Below are positions 51,457 to 60,944 of a stretch of DNA of 64,000 nucleotides, in pieces. Within the stretch, counting starts at the first letter, position 1. Each line of letters begins with the position of its first letter. Made by a program: the position numbers and the translations under genes. This DNA comes from Pseudonocardia sp. ICBG1293. Its GTDB lineage: Bacteria > Actinomycetota > Actinomycetes > Mycobacteriales > Pseudonocardiaceae. Under the pieces are notes generated by a model. That model did no database searches and was not told the origin of the DNA. It saw nothing but the letters and a program-made list of their open reading frames with translations. The DNA lies in assembly GCF_020131355.1 (NCBI RefSeq), contig NZ_JAHLEL010000054.1:310001-374000 (forward strand), in the 5' to 3' direction.

Positions 51457-51704
51457 CGCCTCCCGTCCGGGCCCGGCCGCGGATCGGACGGGTCCCCCAC
51501 GCGCTGTGTCGGGTCGTCACCCGATCACGTTACGCGAACGACCGGTCACACTGCGACGATCGGCGTTGCGTGGTCGACGAGCGGCCCGTCCCTCCGGACC
51601 GGTCCGTCCGGACGAAGTCTGGGCACTGTCGGTGGCAGCTCCTAGGGTCGTCGGCGACACGACGCGGCCACCGTCGGCCGCCGGCACGCCACGGGAGGAC
51701 ACCG

Positions 51705-53594
51705 GTGACCACCTACGAGGAGATCTTCCGTTCCAGCGTGGACGACCGCGAGGGTTTCTGGCTGCGCGCGGCGGAGGGGATCGACTGGCACGTCGCGCCG
51801 ACCCGGGCGCTCGACGAGTCGACACCGCCCTTCTACCGCTGGTTCCCCGACGGCGAGCTGAACGTCGCGCACAACGCGCTGGACCGCCACGTCGACGCCG
51901 GCCACGGCGAGCGCACCGCGCTCGTGTACGACTCGCCGGTCACCGGCTCGCGCCGCACCTACACCTACGCGCAGCTGCGCGACGAGGTCGCGTTGTTCGC
52001 GGGCGTGCTGCGGGAGCAGGGCGTCGGCCACGGCGACCGGGTCGTGGTCTACATGCCGATGGTCCCCGAGGCCGCGATCGCGATGCTGGCCTGCGCCCGC
52101 CTGGGCGCGGTCCACTCCGTGGTGTTCGGCGGGTTCGCCGCCAAGGAGCTCGCCGTCCGGATCGACGACGCCGGTCCGAAGGTCGTCGTCTCGGCGTCCT
52201 GCGGCATCGAGGGCACGCGGGTGATCGAGTACAAGCCGCTGCTCGACCGGGCCATCGCGCTGTCGGAGCGCAAGCCCGACTCGACGGTGATCCTGCAGCG
52301 CGAGCAGGCCACCGCGTCGCTGGGCCCGACCGACGTCGACTGGGCCGACGCGCTCGCCCACGCCACGCCCGCCGACCCGGTCCCGGTCAGGGCCACCGAC
52401 CCGCTCTACGTGCTCTACACCTCCGGCACCACCGGCAAGCCGAAGGGCGTCGTCCGCGACAGCGGCGGCTACGCCGTCGCGCTGAACTGGTCGATGCCCA
52501 ACATCTACGACGTCGGTGCCGGAGAGACGATCTTCACCGCGTCCGACGTCGGCTGGGTCGTCGGCCACTCCTACATCGTCTACGCACCGCTGCTCGCCGG
52601 GGCCACGACCGTGCTCTACGAGGGAAAACCGGTCGGGACGCCGGACGCCGGGCAGTTCTGGCGGGTCGTGCAGGACAACGACGTGAAGTCGGTCTTCACC
52701 GCGCCCACCGCGTTCCGGGCGATCAAGAAGGAGGATCCGCGGGGCGAGTTCCTCGGGCAGTACGACGTCTCCTCGCTGCGCTACCTGTTCCTCGCCGGCG
52801 AACGCCTCGACCCCGAGACCCACCGCTGGGCCTCGGAGCTGCTGGACATCCCGGTGATCGACCACTGGTGGCAGACCGAGACCGGCTGGCCGATCGCGGC
52901 CAACCCGGCCGGGATCGAGCTGCTGGAGATCAAGCCCGGCTCGCCGACCCGCCCGATGCCCGGCTGGGACATCCAGGTCCTCGACGAACGGGGCCGCCCC
53001 GCCGAACCCGGTGTCGACGGCGCGATCGTGGCCGGGCTGCCGCTGCCGCCCGGTGCCTTCCCCACCCTGTGGAACGACGACGAGCGCTACGTCAGCTCCT
53101 ACATGTCGGCGTTCGAGGGGTACTACCTCACCGGCGACGGCGGCCACCTCGACGCCGACGGCTACGTGTTCGTGATGGGCCGCACCGACGACGTCATCAA
53201 CGTCGCCGGGCACCGCCTGTCCACCGGCGGGATGGAGGAGGTCCTCGCCTCGCACCCGGACGTCGCGGAGTGCGCGGTGATCGGCGTCGCGGACACCATG
53301 AAGGGGCAGATCCCGCGCGGGTTCGTGGTGCTCAAGTCCGGTGTCGACAGCGACGCCGAGGGCTACGAGGACACCCTGCGCGCCGAGCTCGTGCAGATGG
53401 TCCGCGACCAGATCGGGGCGGTCGCCTCCCTCAAGGACGTCGCGATCGTCCCCGCCCTGCCGAAGACCCGCTCCGGCAAGATCCTGCGCAAGACGATGCG
53501 CGGGATCGCCGACGGTGCCGAGGAGCCGGTGCCCTCCACCATCGACGACCCGTCGGTGCTGGACACCCTGCGCCCGGTCCTGCGCCGGGAGTGA
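51705..53594 (+). CDS. prpE: Propionyl-CoA/acetyl-CoA synthetase-like AMP-forming ligase
   Basis: The 629-aa ANL enzyme matches PrpE, which makes propionyl-CoA (or a similar short acyl-CoA) from acid, ATP and CoA. YTSGTTGKPKGVVRDSGGY is the P-loop, WWQTETGWPI the adenylate motif, YLTGDGGHLDADGYVFVMGR the hinge, and KTRSGKILRKTMR the C-terminal catalytic Lys region. GTG 51705 follows GGGAGGA. The WVVGHSYIVYAPL block is typical of PrpE. A strong hairpin follows the stop. Confidence 0.88.
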   Translation: MTTYEEIFRSSVDDREGFWLRAAEGIDWHVAPTRALDESTPPFYRWFPDGELNVAHNALDRHVDAGHGERTALVYDSPVTGSRRTYTYAQLRDEVALFAGVLREQGVGHGDRVVVYMPMVPEAAIAMLACARLGAVHSVVFGGFAAKELAVRIDDAGPKVVVSASCGIEGTRVIEYKPLLDRAIALSERKPDSTVILQREQATASLGPTDVDWADALAHATPADPVPVRATDPLYVLYTSGTTGKPKGVVRDSGGYAVALNWSMPNIYDVGAGETIFTASDVGWVVGHSYIVYAPLLAGATTVLYEGKPVGTPDAGQFWRVVQDNDVKSVFTAPTAFRAIKKEDPRGEFLGQYDVSSLRYLFLAGERLDPETHRWASELLDIPVIDHWWQTETGWPIAANPAGIELLEIKPGSPTRPMPGWDIQVLDERGRPAEPGVDGAIVAGLPLPPGAFPTLWNDDERYVSSYMSAFEGYYLTGDGGHLDADGYVFVMGRTDDVINVAGHRLSTGGMEEVLASHPDVAECAVIGVADTMKGQIPRGFVVLKSGVDSDAEGYEDTLRAELVQMVRDQIGAVASLKDVAIVPALPKTRSGKILRKTMRGIADGAEEPVPSTIDDPSVLDTLRPVLRRE

Positions 53595-53600
53595 GCGCTC

Positions 53601-53647
53601 CCATCGGGTGGTCCGGGCCGGTCCCGCTTGACCGGGCCACCCGATGG
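53601..53647 (+). terminator. Hairpin terminator after prpE
   Basis: CCATCGGGTGG pairs with CCACCCGATGG, with further CCGG pairing inside, 7 nt after the prpE stop. Confidence 0.65.
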
Positions 53648-53739
53648 CGGTAACGGCGGGCGGTCGCTCCCCGATGGTTGGTCGACGGCCACTGCCGCTC
53701 CCCGGCATCCCCGCGTGGTCGTCGACGTGGAGGTGTCCC

Positions 53740-53997
53740 GTGGACCCGGTGCGACTGCGACTCGCGGCCCTGGCCGCCCCGGTGGCGCTCGGCGCGCTGC
53801 TCGGGGTGGCCGCGATGCTCGAACCCGACGAGGTACGCCTGTCGACGGCCGGCAGCCTGCCGGTCACCACGCGTGCGACGACCGCGCTGCTCACCGGGGT
53901 ACCGCACACCACTCCGTCGCCGACACCCGTGCAGGCCCGCGCGAACCTCGCGCCGCAGCCGTTGCCGACCGCCGCACGGACCCTCGACGGCCACTGA
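53740..53997 (+). CDS. Small anchored or secreted hypothetical protein (85 aa)
   Basis: GTG 53740 is preceded by GGAGGTG. One hydrophobic segment near the N-terminus (LRLAALAAPVALGALLGVAA) is followed by a Thr/Pro-rich tail. It is probably membrane-anchored. No family is recognised; composition and ribosome site are the only support. Confidence 0.45.
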   Translation: MDPVRLRLAALAAPVALGALLGVAAMLEPDEVRLSTAGSLPVTTRATTALLTGVPHTTPSPTPVQARANLAPQPLPTAARTLDGH

Positions 53998-54083
53998 CCT
54001 GCGACCTTCCCACCCGAGGAAGGGAAGCATAACCGCAGGTCAGGGCGGCCTCAGTCCTGCGGCGTCGCCCGGACGGGGGCACC

Positions 54084-54284
54084 ATGGACTCCATGAAGGT
54101 CATCGTGGATTTCGACCGCTGCGAGAGCAACGCGGTCTGCATGGGTGTCGCGCCTGAGGTCTTCGAGGTGCGCGACGACGACTACCTCTACATCCTCGAC
54201 GAGAACCCGGCCGAGTCGCTGCGGCCGAAGGTCGAGGAGGCGGCGCGCAGCTGCCCCAAGGCCGCCATCACGATCGAGGACTGA
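54084..54284 (+). CDS. Small ferredoxin (3Fe-4S type)
   Basis: The 66-aa protein has the Cys spacing of actinobacterial single-cluster ferredoxins that feed P450s: CESNAVC at residues ~13-19 and a later CPKAAI near 57. The central Cys of a 4Fe-4S set is absent, pointing to 3Fe-4S. No P450 gene lies within the window. ATG 54084, with a second ATG 9 nt inside. It precedes the acyl-CoA ligase by 161 bp. Confidence 0.88.
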   Translation: MDSMKVIVDFDRCESNAVCMGVAPEVFEVRDDDYLYILDENPAESLRPKVEEAARSCPKAAITIED

Positions 54285-54287
54285 GCC

Positions 54288-54348
54288 CCGGCGGTCGAGG
54301 GGCGAAGCAACGGCACCACGCTCCGGCGGTCGAGGAGCGGGGCAACGG
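54288..54348. repeat. 26-bp direct repeat
   Basis: Two 26-bp copies (54288-54313 and 54323-54348; core CCGGCGGTCGAGG) agree at 23 positions with a 35-bp step. They lie between the ferredoxin and ligase genes. A partial third copy may start at 54353. Confidence 0.6.
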
Positions 54349-54445
54349 ACCCGGGGCGGTCGGTGCCGCCGTCGCAGGTTGCCGGGGACTCCTCGCGGCG
54401 AGCAGGATCGCCGCGACGAGTGCACCGCCTGCGAAGGAGCCGACC

Positions 54446-56062
54446 GTGACACAGGGCGCGACGACCGACGTCTGGACCACCCCGCTGGCCTTCCTGGGCC
54501 GCTCGGCCGAGGTGTTCGCGGAGTCCACGGCGATCGTCTACGGCGACCGCCGGCACAGCTACGCGGAGTTCGCGGCCGAGGCGACCCGGGTGGCGAACGC
54601 GCTCGTCGCGTCCGGTGTCGAGCCCGGTGACCGGGTCGCCTACCTGCTGCCCAACGTGCCCGAGATGCTCGTCGCGCACTTCGCGGTGCCGCTGGCGGGC
54701 GCGGTCCTGGTCGCGATCAACACCCGCCTGTCGACCGAGGAGGTCCGCTACATCCTCGACCACTCCGCAGCGACGGTGCTGGTCGTCGACGCCGTCCTGT
54801 ACGACACGGTCCGCCCGGTCGCCGACGAGCTGGCGACGGTCCGCGAGATCGTCACCGTCGTCGACCCGGCCGCGCCCGGCGACGGCGTCGGGTCCGGTGT
54901 CTCCTACGCCGACCTGCTCGCCCGCGGCTCCGACGACCCGCGGCCGTGGGCGGTCGACGACGAGCGCGCGACGATCACGATCAACTACACCTCGGGGACG
55001 ACCGGGAACCCGAAGGGCGTCGAGTACCACCACCGCGGCGCCTACCTGAACTCCTTCGGCGAGATCGTCCACTCCGGGCACACCGCCGACGCCGTCTACC
55101 TGTGGACGTTGCCGATGTTCCACTGCAACGGCTGGTGCACCCCCTGGGCGGTGACCGCGATCGGTGGCACCCACGTGTGCCTGCGCGAGGTCCGCGGTGA
55201 CCGGATCTGGCAGCTGATCGGTGAGCACCGCGTCACCCATCTCAACGGCGCTCCGACCGTGGTCACGACGATCATGAACGCGCCCGAGGCCGTCACCCTG
55301 GACTACCCGTTGGTCATCACCACCGCGGGCGCACCGCCGTCGCCGACGACGATCCTGCAGATGGAGCGGATGGGGTTCCGGATCGTGCACGTCTACGGGC
55401 TGACCGAGACCTACGGGCCGTACGCGGTGAACCAGTACCAGCACGCCTGGGACGATCTCGACGCCGAGGAGCGCGCCCGGCTGCAGGCCCGCCAGGGCGT
55501 CGGCATGGTGTCGGCCGACCGGGTCCGGGTGGTCGACGAGCAGATGGCCGACGTGCCCCGGGACGGCGCCACGATGGGCGAGATCGTGATGCGCGGCAAC
55601 AACGTCATGAAGGGCTACCACCGCGACGAGGAGAAGACCGCCGAGGCGTTCCGCGGCGGCTGGTTCCACTCCGGTGACCTGGGCGTCGTGCACCCCGACG
55701 GCTACGTCGAGCTCCGCGACCGCGCGAAGGACGTGGTCATCTCCGGTGGCGAGAACATCTCCACCGTCGAGGTCGAGCAGGCCCTCGTGTCCCACGACGC
55801 CGTGCTGGAGGCCGCCGTGGTCGGGGTGCCGGACGAGAAGTGGGGCGAGGTCGGCAAGGCCTTCGCGGTGCTCAAGCCGGGCCGCTCCGCCGAGCCGCAG
55901 GAGCTGATCGACCACGTGAAGACGAGGATCGCCCGCTACAAGGCGCCCAAGTACGTCGAGCTGGTCGACGAGCTGCCCAAGACCTCCACCGGCAAGGTCC
56001 AGAAGTTCGAGCTCCGCGAGAAGGAGTGGGCCGGCCGCGGGGACTCCCGCATCCAGGGATGA
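54446..56062 (+). CDS. AMP-forming acyl-CoA synthetase (FadD-like)
   Basis: The 538-aa ANL ligase activates a medium- or long-chain acid. ITINYTSGTTGNPKGVEYHH is the P-loop, LPMFHCNGWCTPW the acyl-site block, GLTETYGP the adenylate motif, WFHSGDLGVVHPDGYVELRD the hinge and TSTGKVQKFELR the C-terminal Lys motif. The MFHCNGW type groups with DmdB- and FadD-like enzymes. The start codon follows GAAGGA. The MFS gene begins 25 bp later. Confidence 0.88.
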   Translation: MTQGATTDVWTTPLAFLGRSAEVFAESTAIVYGDRRHSYAEFAAEATRVANALVASGVEPGDRVAYLLPNVPEMLVAHFAVPLAGAVLVAINTRLSTEEVRYILDHSAATVLVVDAVLYDTVRPVADELATVREIVTVVDPAAPGDGVGSGVSYADLLARGSDDPRPWAVDDERATITINYTSGTTGNPKGVEYHHRGAYLNSFGEIVHSGHTADAVYLWTLPMFHCNGWCTPWAVTAIGGTHVCLREVRGDRIWQLIGEHRVTHLNGAPTVVTTIMNAPEAVTLDYPLVITTAGAPPSPTTILQMERMGFRIVHVYGLTETYGPYAVNQYQHAWDDLDAEERARLQARQGVGMVSADRVRVVDEQMADVPRDGATMGEIVMRGNNVMKGYHRDEEKTAEAFRGGWFHSGDLGVVHPDGYVELRDRAKDVVISGGENISTVEVEQALVSHDAVLEAAVVGVPDEKWGEVGKAFAVLKPGRSAEPQELIDHVKTRIARYKAPKYVELVDELPKTSTGKVQKFELREKEWAGRGDSRIQG

Positions 56063-56087
56063 CGCATATCGGTTAGCGTTGCTGAAC

Positions 56088-57272
56088 GTGAGCATCGCAA
56101 CCGAACCGGGCACGACGGACACCTCGACGCCGTCCGCCTTCCGCGTCGCCACCGGCGCGGTGGTCGTGACGACGGCGTCGGTGCTCCCGGTGTTCCTCAC
56201 CGGCGCCCTGTCGGTCCAGCTGTCGCGCGACCTGGCCTTCGACCCGTCCGGGCTGGGACTGGTCGTCGCGCTGTACTTCGGGGTCAGCGCGCTGTGCTCG
56301 GTCCCGGTGGGGATGGTCGTCGAGCGGGTCGGGTCGCGGGTGACCAGCCGGGTCGCCGTCGTCGGGGCGGCGGTGCTGATGGCGGCCCTGGCGCTGGGCG
56401 CGCGGTCCTACGCCGCACTCGTCGTCCTGCTGCTCTGCGGCGCCTGGTGCAACGTGATGGGCCAGCTGTCGTCGAACCTGACGCTCGCGCGTTCGGTGCC
56501 GGCACACCGGATGGGCCTGTCGTTCGGGGTGAAGCAGGCCGCGATTCCGGCGGCGACGCTGCTGGCCGGGTTGTCCGTGCCCGCGGTGGCGCTGACCGTG
56601 GGCTGGCGCTGGGCCTACGGGATCGGTGCGGCACTGGCCCTGGCGGCGCTGCTCGCCTGCCCCCGCACCGACGTCCGCCCGGTGGCCCGCGCCGGGAAGG
56701 GCGACCGGGCGACGGCCGCGCTCGCGGTGATCGGCGCGGCCTCCGGGCTCGCCGCCGGGACGGCCACCGCGCTCGGCATCTTCCTGGTCGCGTCGGCGGT
56801 CGACCGCGGGATCGACCCCGGCCTGGCCGGACTGATGCTGACCCTCGGCAGCGTCGTCGGGCTGTCGGTGCGGATGCTGCACGGATGGCTCGCGGACATG
56901 CGCTCGGGCGGCCACGTCGCCGTCGTCGCGGCCAGCCTCGCCGCGGGCGCCGGTGGGTTTCTGCTGCTGGCCGTGCCCGGGACGCCCGCGCTGGTCGTCG
57001 GGGTGGTGCTGGCGTTCGGGCTGGGCTGGGCGTGGCCGGGCCTGCTGCAGTTCGCGGTGGTGCGGCTCAACCCGTCCGCGCCGGCCGCGGCGACGTCGAT
57101 CGTGCAGGTCGGCGTCTACGCCGGCGGTTTCGCCGGGCCGATCGTCTTCGGCTCGCTGGCCACCCACGCCGGCTTCCCGACGGCGTGGACGGTCAACGCC
57201 GTGGTGATGCTGGTGGCGGCGGCGTTGATGCTCGTCGGGCGGCGGATGCTGGTGGCGCACGCGCGCCGCTGA
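56088..57272 (+). CDS. MFS transporter
   Basis: The 394-aa protein shows about 12 membrane helices. The loop 2-3 motif region reads GMVVERVGSRVTSR, and VKQAAIPAATLLAGLSVP lies in the fifth helix area. The second half repeats the pattern (MLHGWLADMRSGGHV). The substrate is unknown; position after a fatty acyl-CoA ligase could suggest a carboxylate. GTG 56088 is chosen over a TTG at 56079. Confidence 0.82.
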   Translation: MSIATEPGTTDTSTPSAFRVATGAVVVTTASVLPVFLTGALSVQLSRDLAFDPSGLGLVVALYFGVSALCSVPVGMVVERVGSRVTSRVAVVGAAVLMAALALGARSYAALVVLLLCGAWCNVMGQLSSNLTLARSVPAHRMGLSFGVKQAAIPAATLLAGLSVPAVALTVGWRWAYGIGAALALAALLACPRTDVRPVARAGKGDRATAALAVIGAASGLAAGTATALGIFLVASAVDRGIDPGLAGLMLTLGSVVGLSVRMLHGWLADMRSGGHVAVVAASLAAGAGGFLLLAVPGTPALVVGVVLAFGLGWAWPGLLQFAVVRLNPSAPAAATSIVQVGVYAGGFAGPIVFGSLATHAGFPTAWTVNAVVMLVAAALMLVGRRMLVAHARR

Positions 57273-57347
57273 GCGGAAACAGGGCCGGATTGTCAGGGTG
57301 GTAGGGCACAGTGGCGTCCGCTCAGGCCTTTCGAGGGGGACATCACG

Positions 57348-58307
57348 ATGCCGGACGCGATCCGCGCCACGGGACTGGTCAAGACCTACGGGTCGGTACG
57401 GGCACTCGACGGGGTCGACCTGTCGGTGCCGGAGGGGACGGTGCTCGGCCTGCTCGGACCGAACGGCGCCGGCAAGACGACCGTCGTCCGGGTGCTGACC
57501 ACACTGTTGACGCCGGATGCCGGCGAGGCGACCGTCGCCGGGGTCGACGTGCTGGCCGACCCGGCCGGTGTGCGCAGCCGGATCGGCCTGTCCGGGCAGT
57601 ACGCGGCGGTGGACGAGTACCTGACCGGCTTCGAGAACCTCGAGATGGTCGGGCGGCCCTACCACCTGGGGCGTCGCCGGGCCCGCGACCGGGCCCGTGA
57701 GCTGCTGGCCGACTTCGGCCTGACCGACGCCGCGGACCGTCCGGCACGGACCTACTCCGGCGGGATGCGCCGCCGGCTCGACCTGGCCGGGGCCCTCGTG
57801 GCCGACCCGCCGGTGCTGCTGCTCGACGAGCCGACCACGGGGCTGGACCCGCGCAGCCGCAACGACCTGTGGGACGTGATCCGCAGGCTCGTCGCGCGCG
57901 GGACGACGCTGCTGCTCACCACGCAGTACCTGGAGGAGGCCGATGCGCTGGCCGACGAGATCGTGGTCATCGACCACGGCCGGGTCATCGCCCGCGGCAC
58001 CGCCGACGAGCTGAAGTCCCAGGTCGGCGGGGAGCGGCTCGAGGTCACCACCAGCCTGGCCGAGGACCTGGAGACCACCGCGGCCCTGCTCGCCCCGCTC
58101 GGGGTCGGCGAGGCCGTGCTCGACCGGCACCGCCGCTCGCTGACGATGCCGGTCAGCGGTGGCGTCGACGTGCTGCGCACCGCGCTGGACCGGCTCGCCG
58201 ACGCCGGCACCAAGGTCGACGACGCGGGCCTGCGCCGCCCCACCCTCGACGACGTGTTCCTCACCCTGACCGGGCGCCCCACCGAGACCGAGGGGACGGA
58301 CGCGTGA
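57348..58307 (+). CDS. DrrA-type ABC transporter ATP-binding protein
   Basis: The 319-aa ATPase of a two-gene ABC-2 exporter. Walker A is GPNGAGKTT (~38), signature TYSGGMRRRLDLA (~138), Walker B LLLLDEPTTGLDPR (~160) and switch His in LLLTTQYLEE. The extra C-terminal domain (~225-319) is typical of daunorubicin-resistance DrrA proteins. GAGGGGG precedes the ATG. The stop overlaps the permease start (GTGA). Confidence 0.9.
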   Translation: MPDAIRATGLVKTYGSVRALDGVDLSVPEGTVLGLLGPNGAGKTTVVRVLTTLLTPDAGEATVAGVDVLADPAGVRSRIGLSGQYAAVDEYLTGFENLEMVGRPYHLGRRRARDRARELLADFGLTDAADRPARTYSGGMRRRLDLAGALVADPPVLLLDEPTTGLDPRSRNDLWDVIRRLVARGTTLLLTTQYLEEADALADEIVVIDHGRVIARGTADELKSQVGGERLEVTTSLAEDLETTAALLAPLGVGEAVLDRHRRSLTMPVSGGVDVLRTALDRLADAGTKVDDAGLRRPTLDDVFLTLTGRPTETEGTDA

Positions 58308-59122
58308 ACGCCGCCGCCACCGTGCTGGCCGACGCGACCGTCGTCGCCAAGCGCAACCTGATCAAGATCAAGCGCGTCCCGGACCTGCTGGTCTTCACGA
58401 CGCTGTCGCCGATCATGTTCGTGCTGCTGTTCGCCTACGTCTTCGGCGGCGCGATCGACCCGACCGGCGGCGGGGCCGGGTACCGCGAGTTCCTGATGGC
58501 CGGCATCTTCGCCCAGACCGTCATCTTCGGGGCCACGAACACCGGGGCCGGGCTCGCCGAGGACGTCAAGAAGGGCATCATCGAGCGGTTCCGCTCGCTG
58601 CCGATGTCGTCGTCGGCGGTGCTGACCGGCCGGACCCTGTCCGACGTGGTGAACAACCTGATCGTGCTGGTCGTGATGTCGCTGACCGGGCTGCTGGTCG
58701 GATGGCGGATCCACACCTCGGTCGGCGAGGCGCTGGCCGGGTTCGCGGTGCTGATCGTGTTCGCGTACGCGTTCTCGTGGGTGATGGCGTTCGTCGGGCT
58801 GCTCGTGCCGAGCCCGGAGGTCGTGAACAACGCGTCGTTCATCGTGATCTTCCCGGTGACGTTCCTGGCGAACACCTTCGTGCCGCTGAACTCGCTGCCC
58901 GGCCCGCTGCGGGTGTTCGCCGAGTGGAACCCGGTCTCGGCGGTCACCGCAGCCGCACGGACCCTCTTCGGCAACGACGGGGCGATCCCGGCCGAGGCCT
59001 CCGCCTCGGCCGCCTGGCCGCTGCAGCACCCGGTGCTGTACGTGCTGATCTGGTCGGTCGTGATCGTCGCGGTGTTCGCGCCGCTGGCGAGCCGGCAGTA
59101 CCGGCGGGCGGCGAGCCGCTGA
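58304..59122 (+). CDS. DrrB-type ABC-2 permease
   Basis: The 272-aa permease has six membrane helices. VFTTLSPIMFVLLFAYVFG is the first, and EDVKKGIIERFRSLPMSSSAVL is the conserved ABC-2 cytoplasmic block; NNASFIVIFPVTFLANTFVPL follows. It pairs with the ATPase encoded 4 nt upstream (overlapping) to export lipids, drugs or similar hydrophobic compounds. Convergent with the IclR gene. Confidence 0.88.
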   Translation: MNAAATVLADATVVAKRNLIKIKRVPDLLVFTTLSPIMFVLLFAYVFGGAIDPTGGGAGYREFLMAGIFAQTVIFGATNTGAGLAEDVKKGIIERFRSLPMSSSAVLTGRTLSDVVNNLIVLVVMSLTGLLVGWRIHTSVGEALAGFAVLIVFAYAFSWVMAFVGLLVPSPEVVNNASFIVIFPVTFLANTFVPLNSLPGPLRVFAEWNPVSAVTAAARTLFGNDGAIPAEASASAAWPLQHPVLYVLIWSVVIVAVFAPLASRQYRRAASR

Positions 59123-59129
59123 CCGCTGC

Positions 59130-59825
59130 TCAGCGGCCGCCGAGCTGTCGGCCGACCCGCTCAGCGTGCTGCACCAGCAGCTCCGTGATCCGGTCGCGGT
59201 GGTCGGCGTCCATCCGGTGCCGGGGCCCGACGACGCCGAGGGCCCCGACGAAGCGGCCGTCCATCCCGAAGACAGGCACCGCGACGGCCCCGGCCTCCGG
59301 GCTGCGCTCCCCGTCGGAGACGTAGTACCCCTGCCTCCGGATCTGCTCGGCGTGCTCGTCGTCGCCGCCGGTGTACACGGTCAGGATCCGACCGCCTGCG
59401 CCGCGGTCGAGCGGCAACGCCGAGCCCTCCTCGATGTGGTGGCGGGTGGCGCGGTCGCTGTTGACGCGGTAGAGCACCACCCGCTCGTCGCCCTCACGCA
59501 CGTAGAACGCCGCACTCTCGCCGGTCTCGGCACTGATCTCGGCCAGCGCGGGCCGGATGTAGTCGGCGAGCCGGAAGGCGCGCTGGTACTGCGAACCCAG
59601 GCGCCACAGCGTCGGCCCGAGCCGGTAGCCGCCCTCGGCGTCGCGGTGCAGGTAGCCCATCCGCTGCAGTGACGCCGCGAGCCGCAGGATGGTGCTCCGG
59701 TAGTACCCGGTCCGCTTGGCCAGCTCGGCCAGCGACAACCGGTCCGCCCCCTCCGCGAACGCCTCCAGCAGCGTCAACGCGCGCTCGACGGCCTCCACGC
59801 GCTGCTCTTTCGCCTGCCCCGCCAC
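59130..59825 (-). CDS. IclR-family transcriptional regulator
   Basis: The 231-aa regulator has an N-terminal winged helix (AVERALTLLEAFAEGADRLS, LAELAKRTGYYRSTILRLAA, residues ~10-60). The C-terminal IclR effector domain (GESAAFYVREGDERVVLY, ALGVVGPRHRM) follows. GTG start. It is divergent from the lyase/CoA-transferase/transporter operon, with palindromes in the shared 159-bp gap, so it probably controls that operon in response to its substrate. Confidence 0.88.
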   Translation of the reverse strand: MAGQAKEQRVEAVERALTLLEAFAEGADRLSLAELAKRTGYYRSTILRLAASLQRMGYLHRDAEGGYRLGPTLWRLGSQYQRAFRLADYIRPALAEISAETGESAAFYVREGDERVVLYRVNSDRATRHHIEEGSALPLDRGAGGRILTVYTGGDDEHAEQIRRQGYYVSDGERSPEAGAVAVPVFGMDGRFVGALGVVGPRHRMDADHRDRITELLVQHAERVGRQLGGR

Positions 59826-59908
59826 CTCGGCCCTCCCGTGGTCCCGTCGTGCCGCGACCGATCGGCCACGACGCCCGCGTCATTCTGGCAGACGGAACGA
59901 CATCCTCC

Positions 59909-59970
59909 TTGACGCTCGTCCGCGCGGTCGCTTACGTTCTCTCAAACAGACTGACAGTCTGTCCGACAGA
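59909..59970 (+). promoter_or_regulatory. Promoter and overlapping palindromes for the IclR-controlled operon
   Basis: TTGACG (59909) and TACGTT (59933) are 18 bp apart. Just downstream ACAGACTGACAGTCTGT (59946-59962) and TCTGTCCGACAGA (59958-59970) are perfect palindromes that overlap. Binding there would block transcription of the gene starting at 59985. Confidence 0.65.
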
Positions 59971-59984
59971 ACGGAGAGGCCGCG

Positions 59985-60944
59985 ATGGAAGCGACGGCGA
60001 CGCGGACGTCCCGGACGTCCGAGGTGGACGTCCTGGTCAGCGAGGTCGGGCCACGGGACGGTCTGCAGAGCGTCGACCGGGTGATGTCGACCGAGGTCAA
60101 GCACCGGTGGATCGCCGCGCTCGCCGCCGCAGGCCTCCGGGAGATCGAGGTCGGCTCCTTCGTCCCGCCCTCCCGGCTCCCGCAGCTGGCCGACACCGGC
60201 GAGGTGGTGGCCCGGGCCCGGTCGATCCCGGACCTGACGGTCCTGGCTCTCGTCCCGAACCTGGTGGGGGCACGCCACGCCGTCGCGGCCGGGGCCCGGT
60301 CGTTGACGATGCCGGTCTCGGTCTCGGACTCGCACCGCCGCGCCAACATCGGCATGAGCCCGGCCGAGGCCCTCGAGCAGGTCGCCCAGGTCTGCGCGCT
60401 GCGGGACGAGCACCCCGGGCTCACGGTGGAGGTCGGCCTGTCCACCGCGTTCGGCTGCACCATCGAAGGTCCGGTCGACGAGGATCGCGTGATCGAGTAC
60501 GCGGTCCGGGCCGCGGCCGCCGGAGCGGGCTCGGTCGGACTCTCCGACACCACCGGCTACGCCGACCCCGCCCGGGTACGGCGGCTGTTCACCCGGCTGT
60601 CGGCCGAGCTCGGGGACCGGGCCGGTGGCGCGCACCTGCACAACACGCGCGGCCAGGGCCTGGCCAACGTGGTCGCTGCGCTCGACGTCGGGGTGCGGAC
60701 GTTCGACTCGTCCCTGGCCGGGCTGGGCGGGTGCCCCTATGCCCCCGGCGCCAGCGGCAACATCGTCACCGAGGATCTGGTCTTCCTGCTGGAGTCGATG
60801 GGCCTGCGCACCGGCGTCGACATCGAGGCGCTGCTCGCCGCCCGCGACCTGGTCCGGGAGGGCCTCCCGGGCGAGGAACTCCACGGGATGGTCGCCGAGG
60901 CCGGCCTCACCAAGGGGTTCCGCTACGCGGCGGTGGCGGCGTGA
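59985..60944 (+). CDS. Hydroxymethylglutaryl-CoA lyase-like enzyme
   Basis: The 319-aa TIM-barrel lyase belongs to the HMG-CoA lyase branch of the DRE-TIM family. EVGPRDGLQ starts the barrel with the catalytic Arg-Asp, LHNTRGQG holds metal-binding His residues, and GLGGCPYAPGASGNI is the family signature with the active Cys. It cleaves HMG-CoA to acetyl-CoA and acetoacetate, or a citramalyl-CoA-type substrate. GGAGAGG lies before the ATG. The next gene overlaps by 4 nt. Confidence 0.88.
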   Translation: MEATATRTSRTSEVDVLVSEVGPRDGLQSVDRVMSTEVKHRWIAALAAAGLREIEVGSFVPPSRLPQLADTGEVVARARSIPDLTVLALVPNLVGARHAVAAGARSLTMPVSVSDSHRRANIGMSPAEALEQVAQVCALRDEHPGLTVEVGLSTAFGCTIEGPVDEDRVIEYAVRAAAAGAGSVGLSDTTGYADPARVRRLFTRLSAELGDRAGGAHLHNTRGQGLANVVAALDVGVRTFDSSLAGLGGCPYAPGASGNIVTEDLVFLLESMGLRTGVDIEALLAARDLVREGLPGEELHGMVAEAGLTKGFRYAAVAA

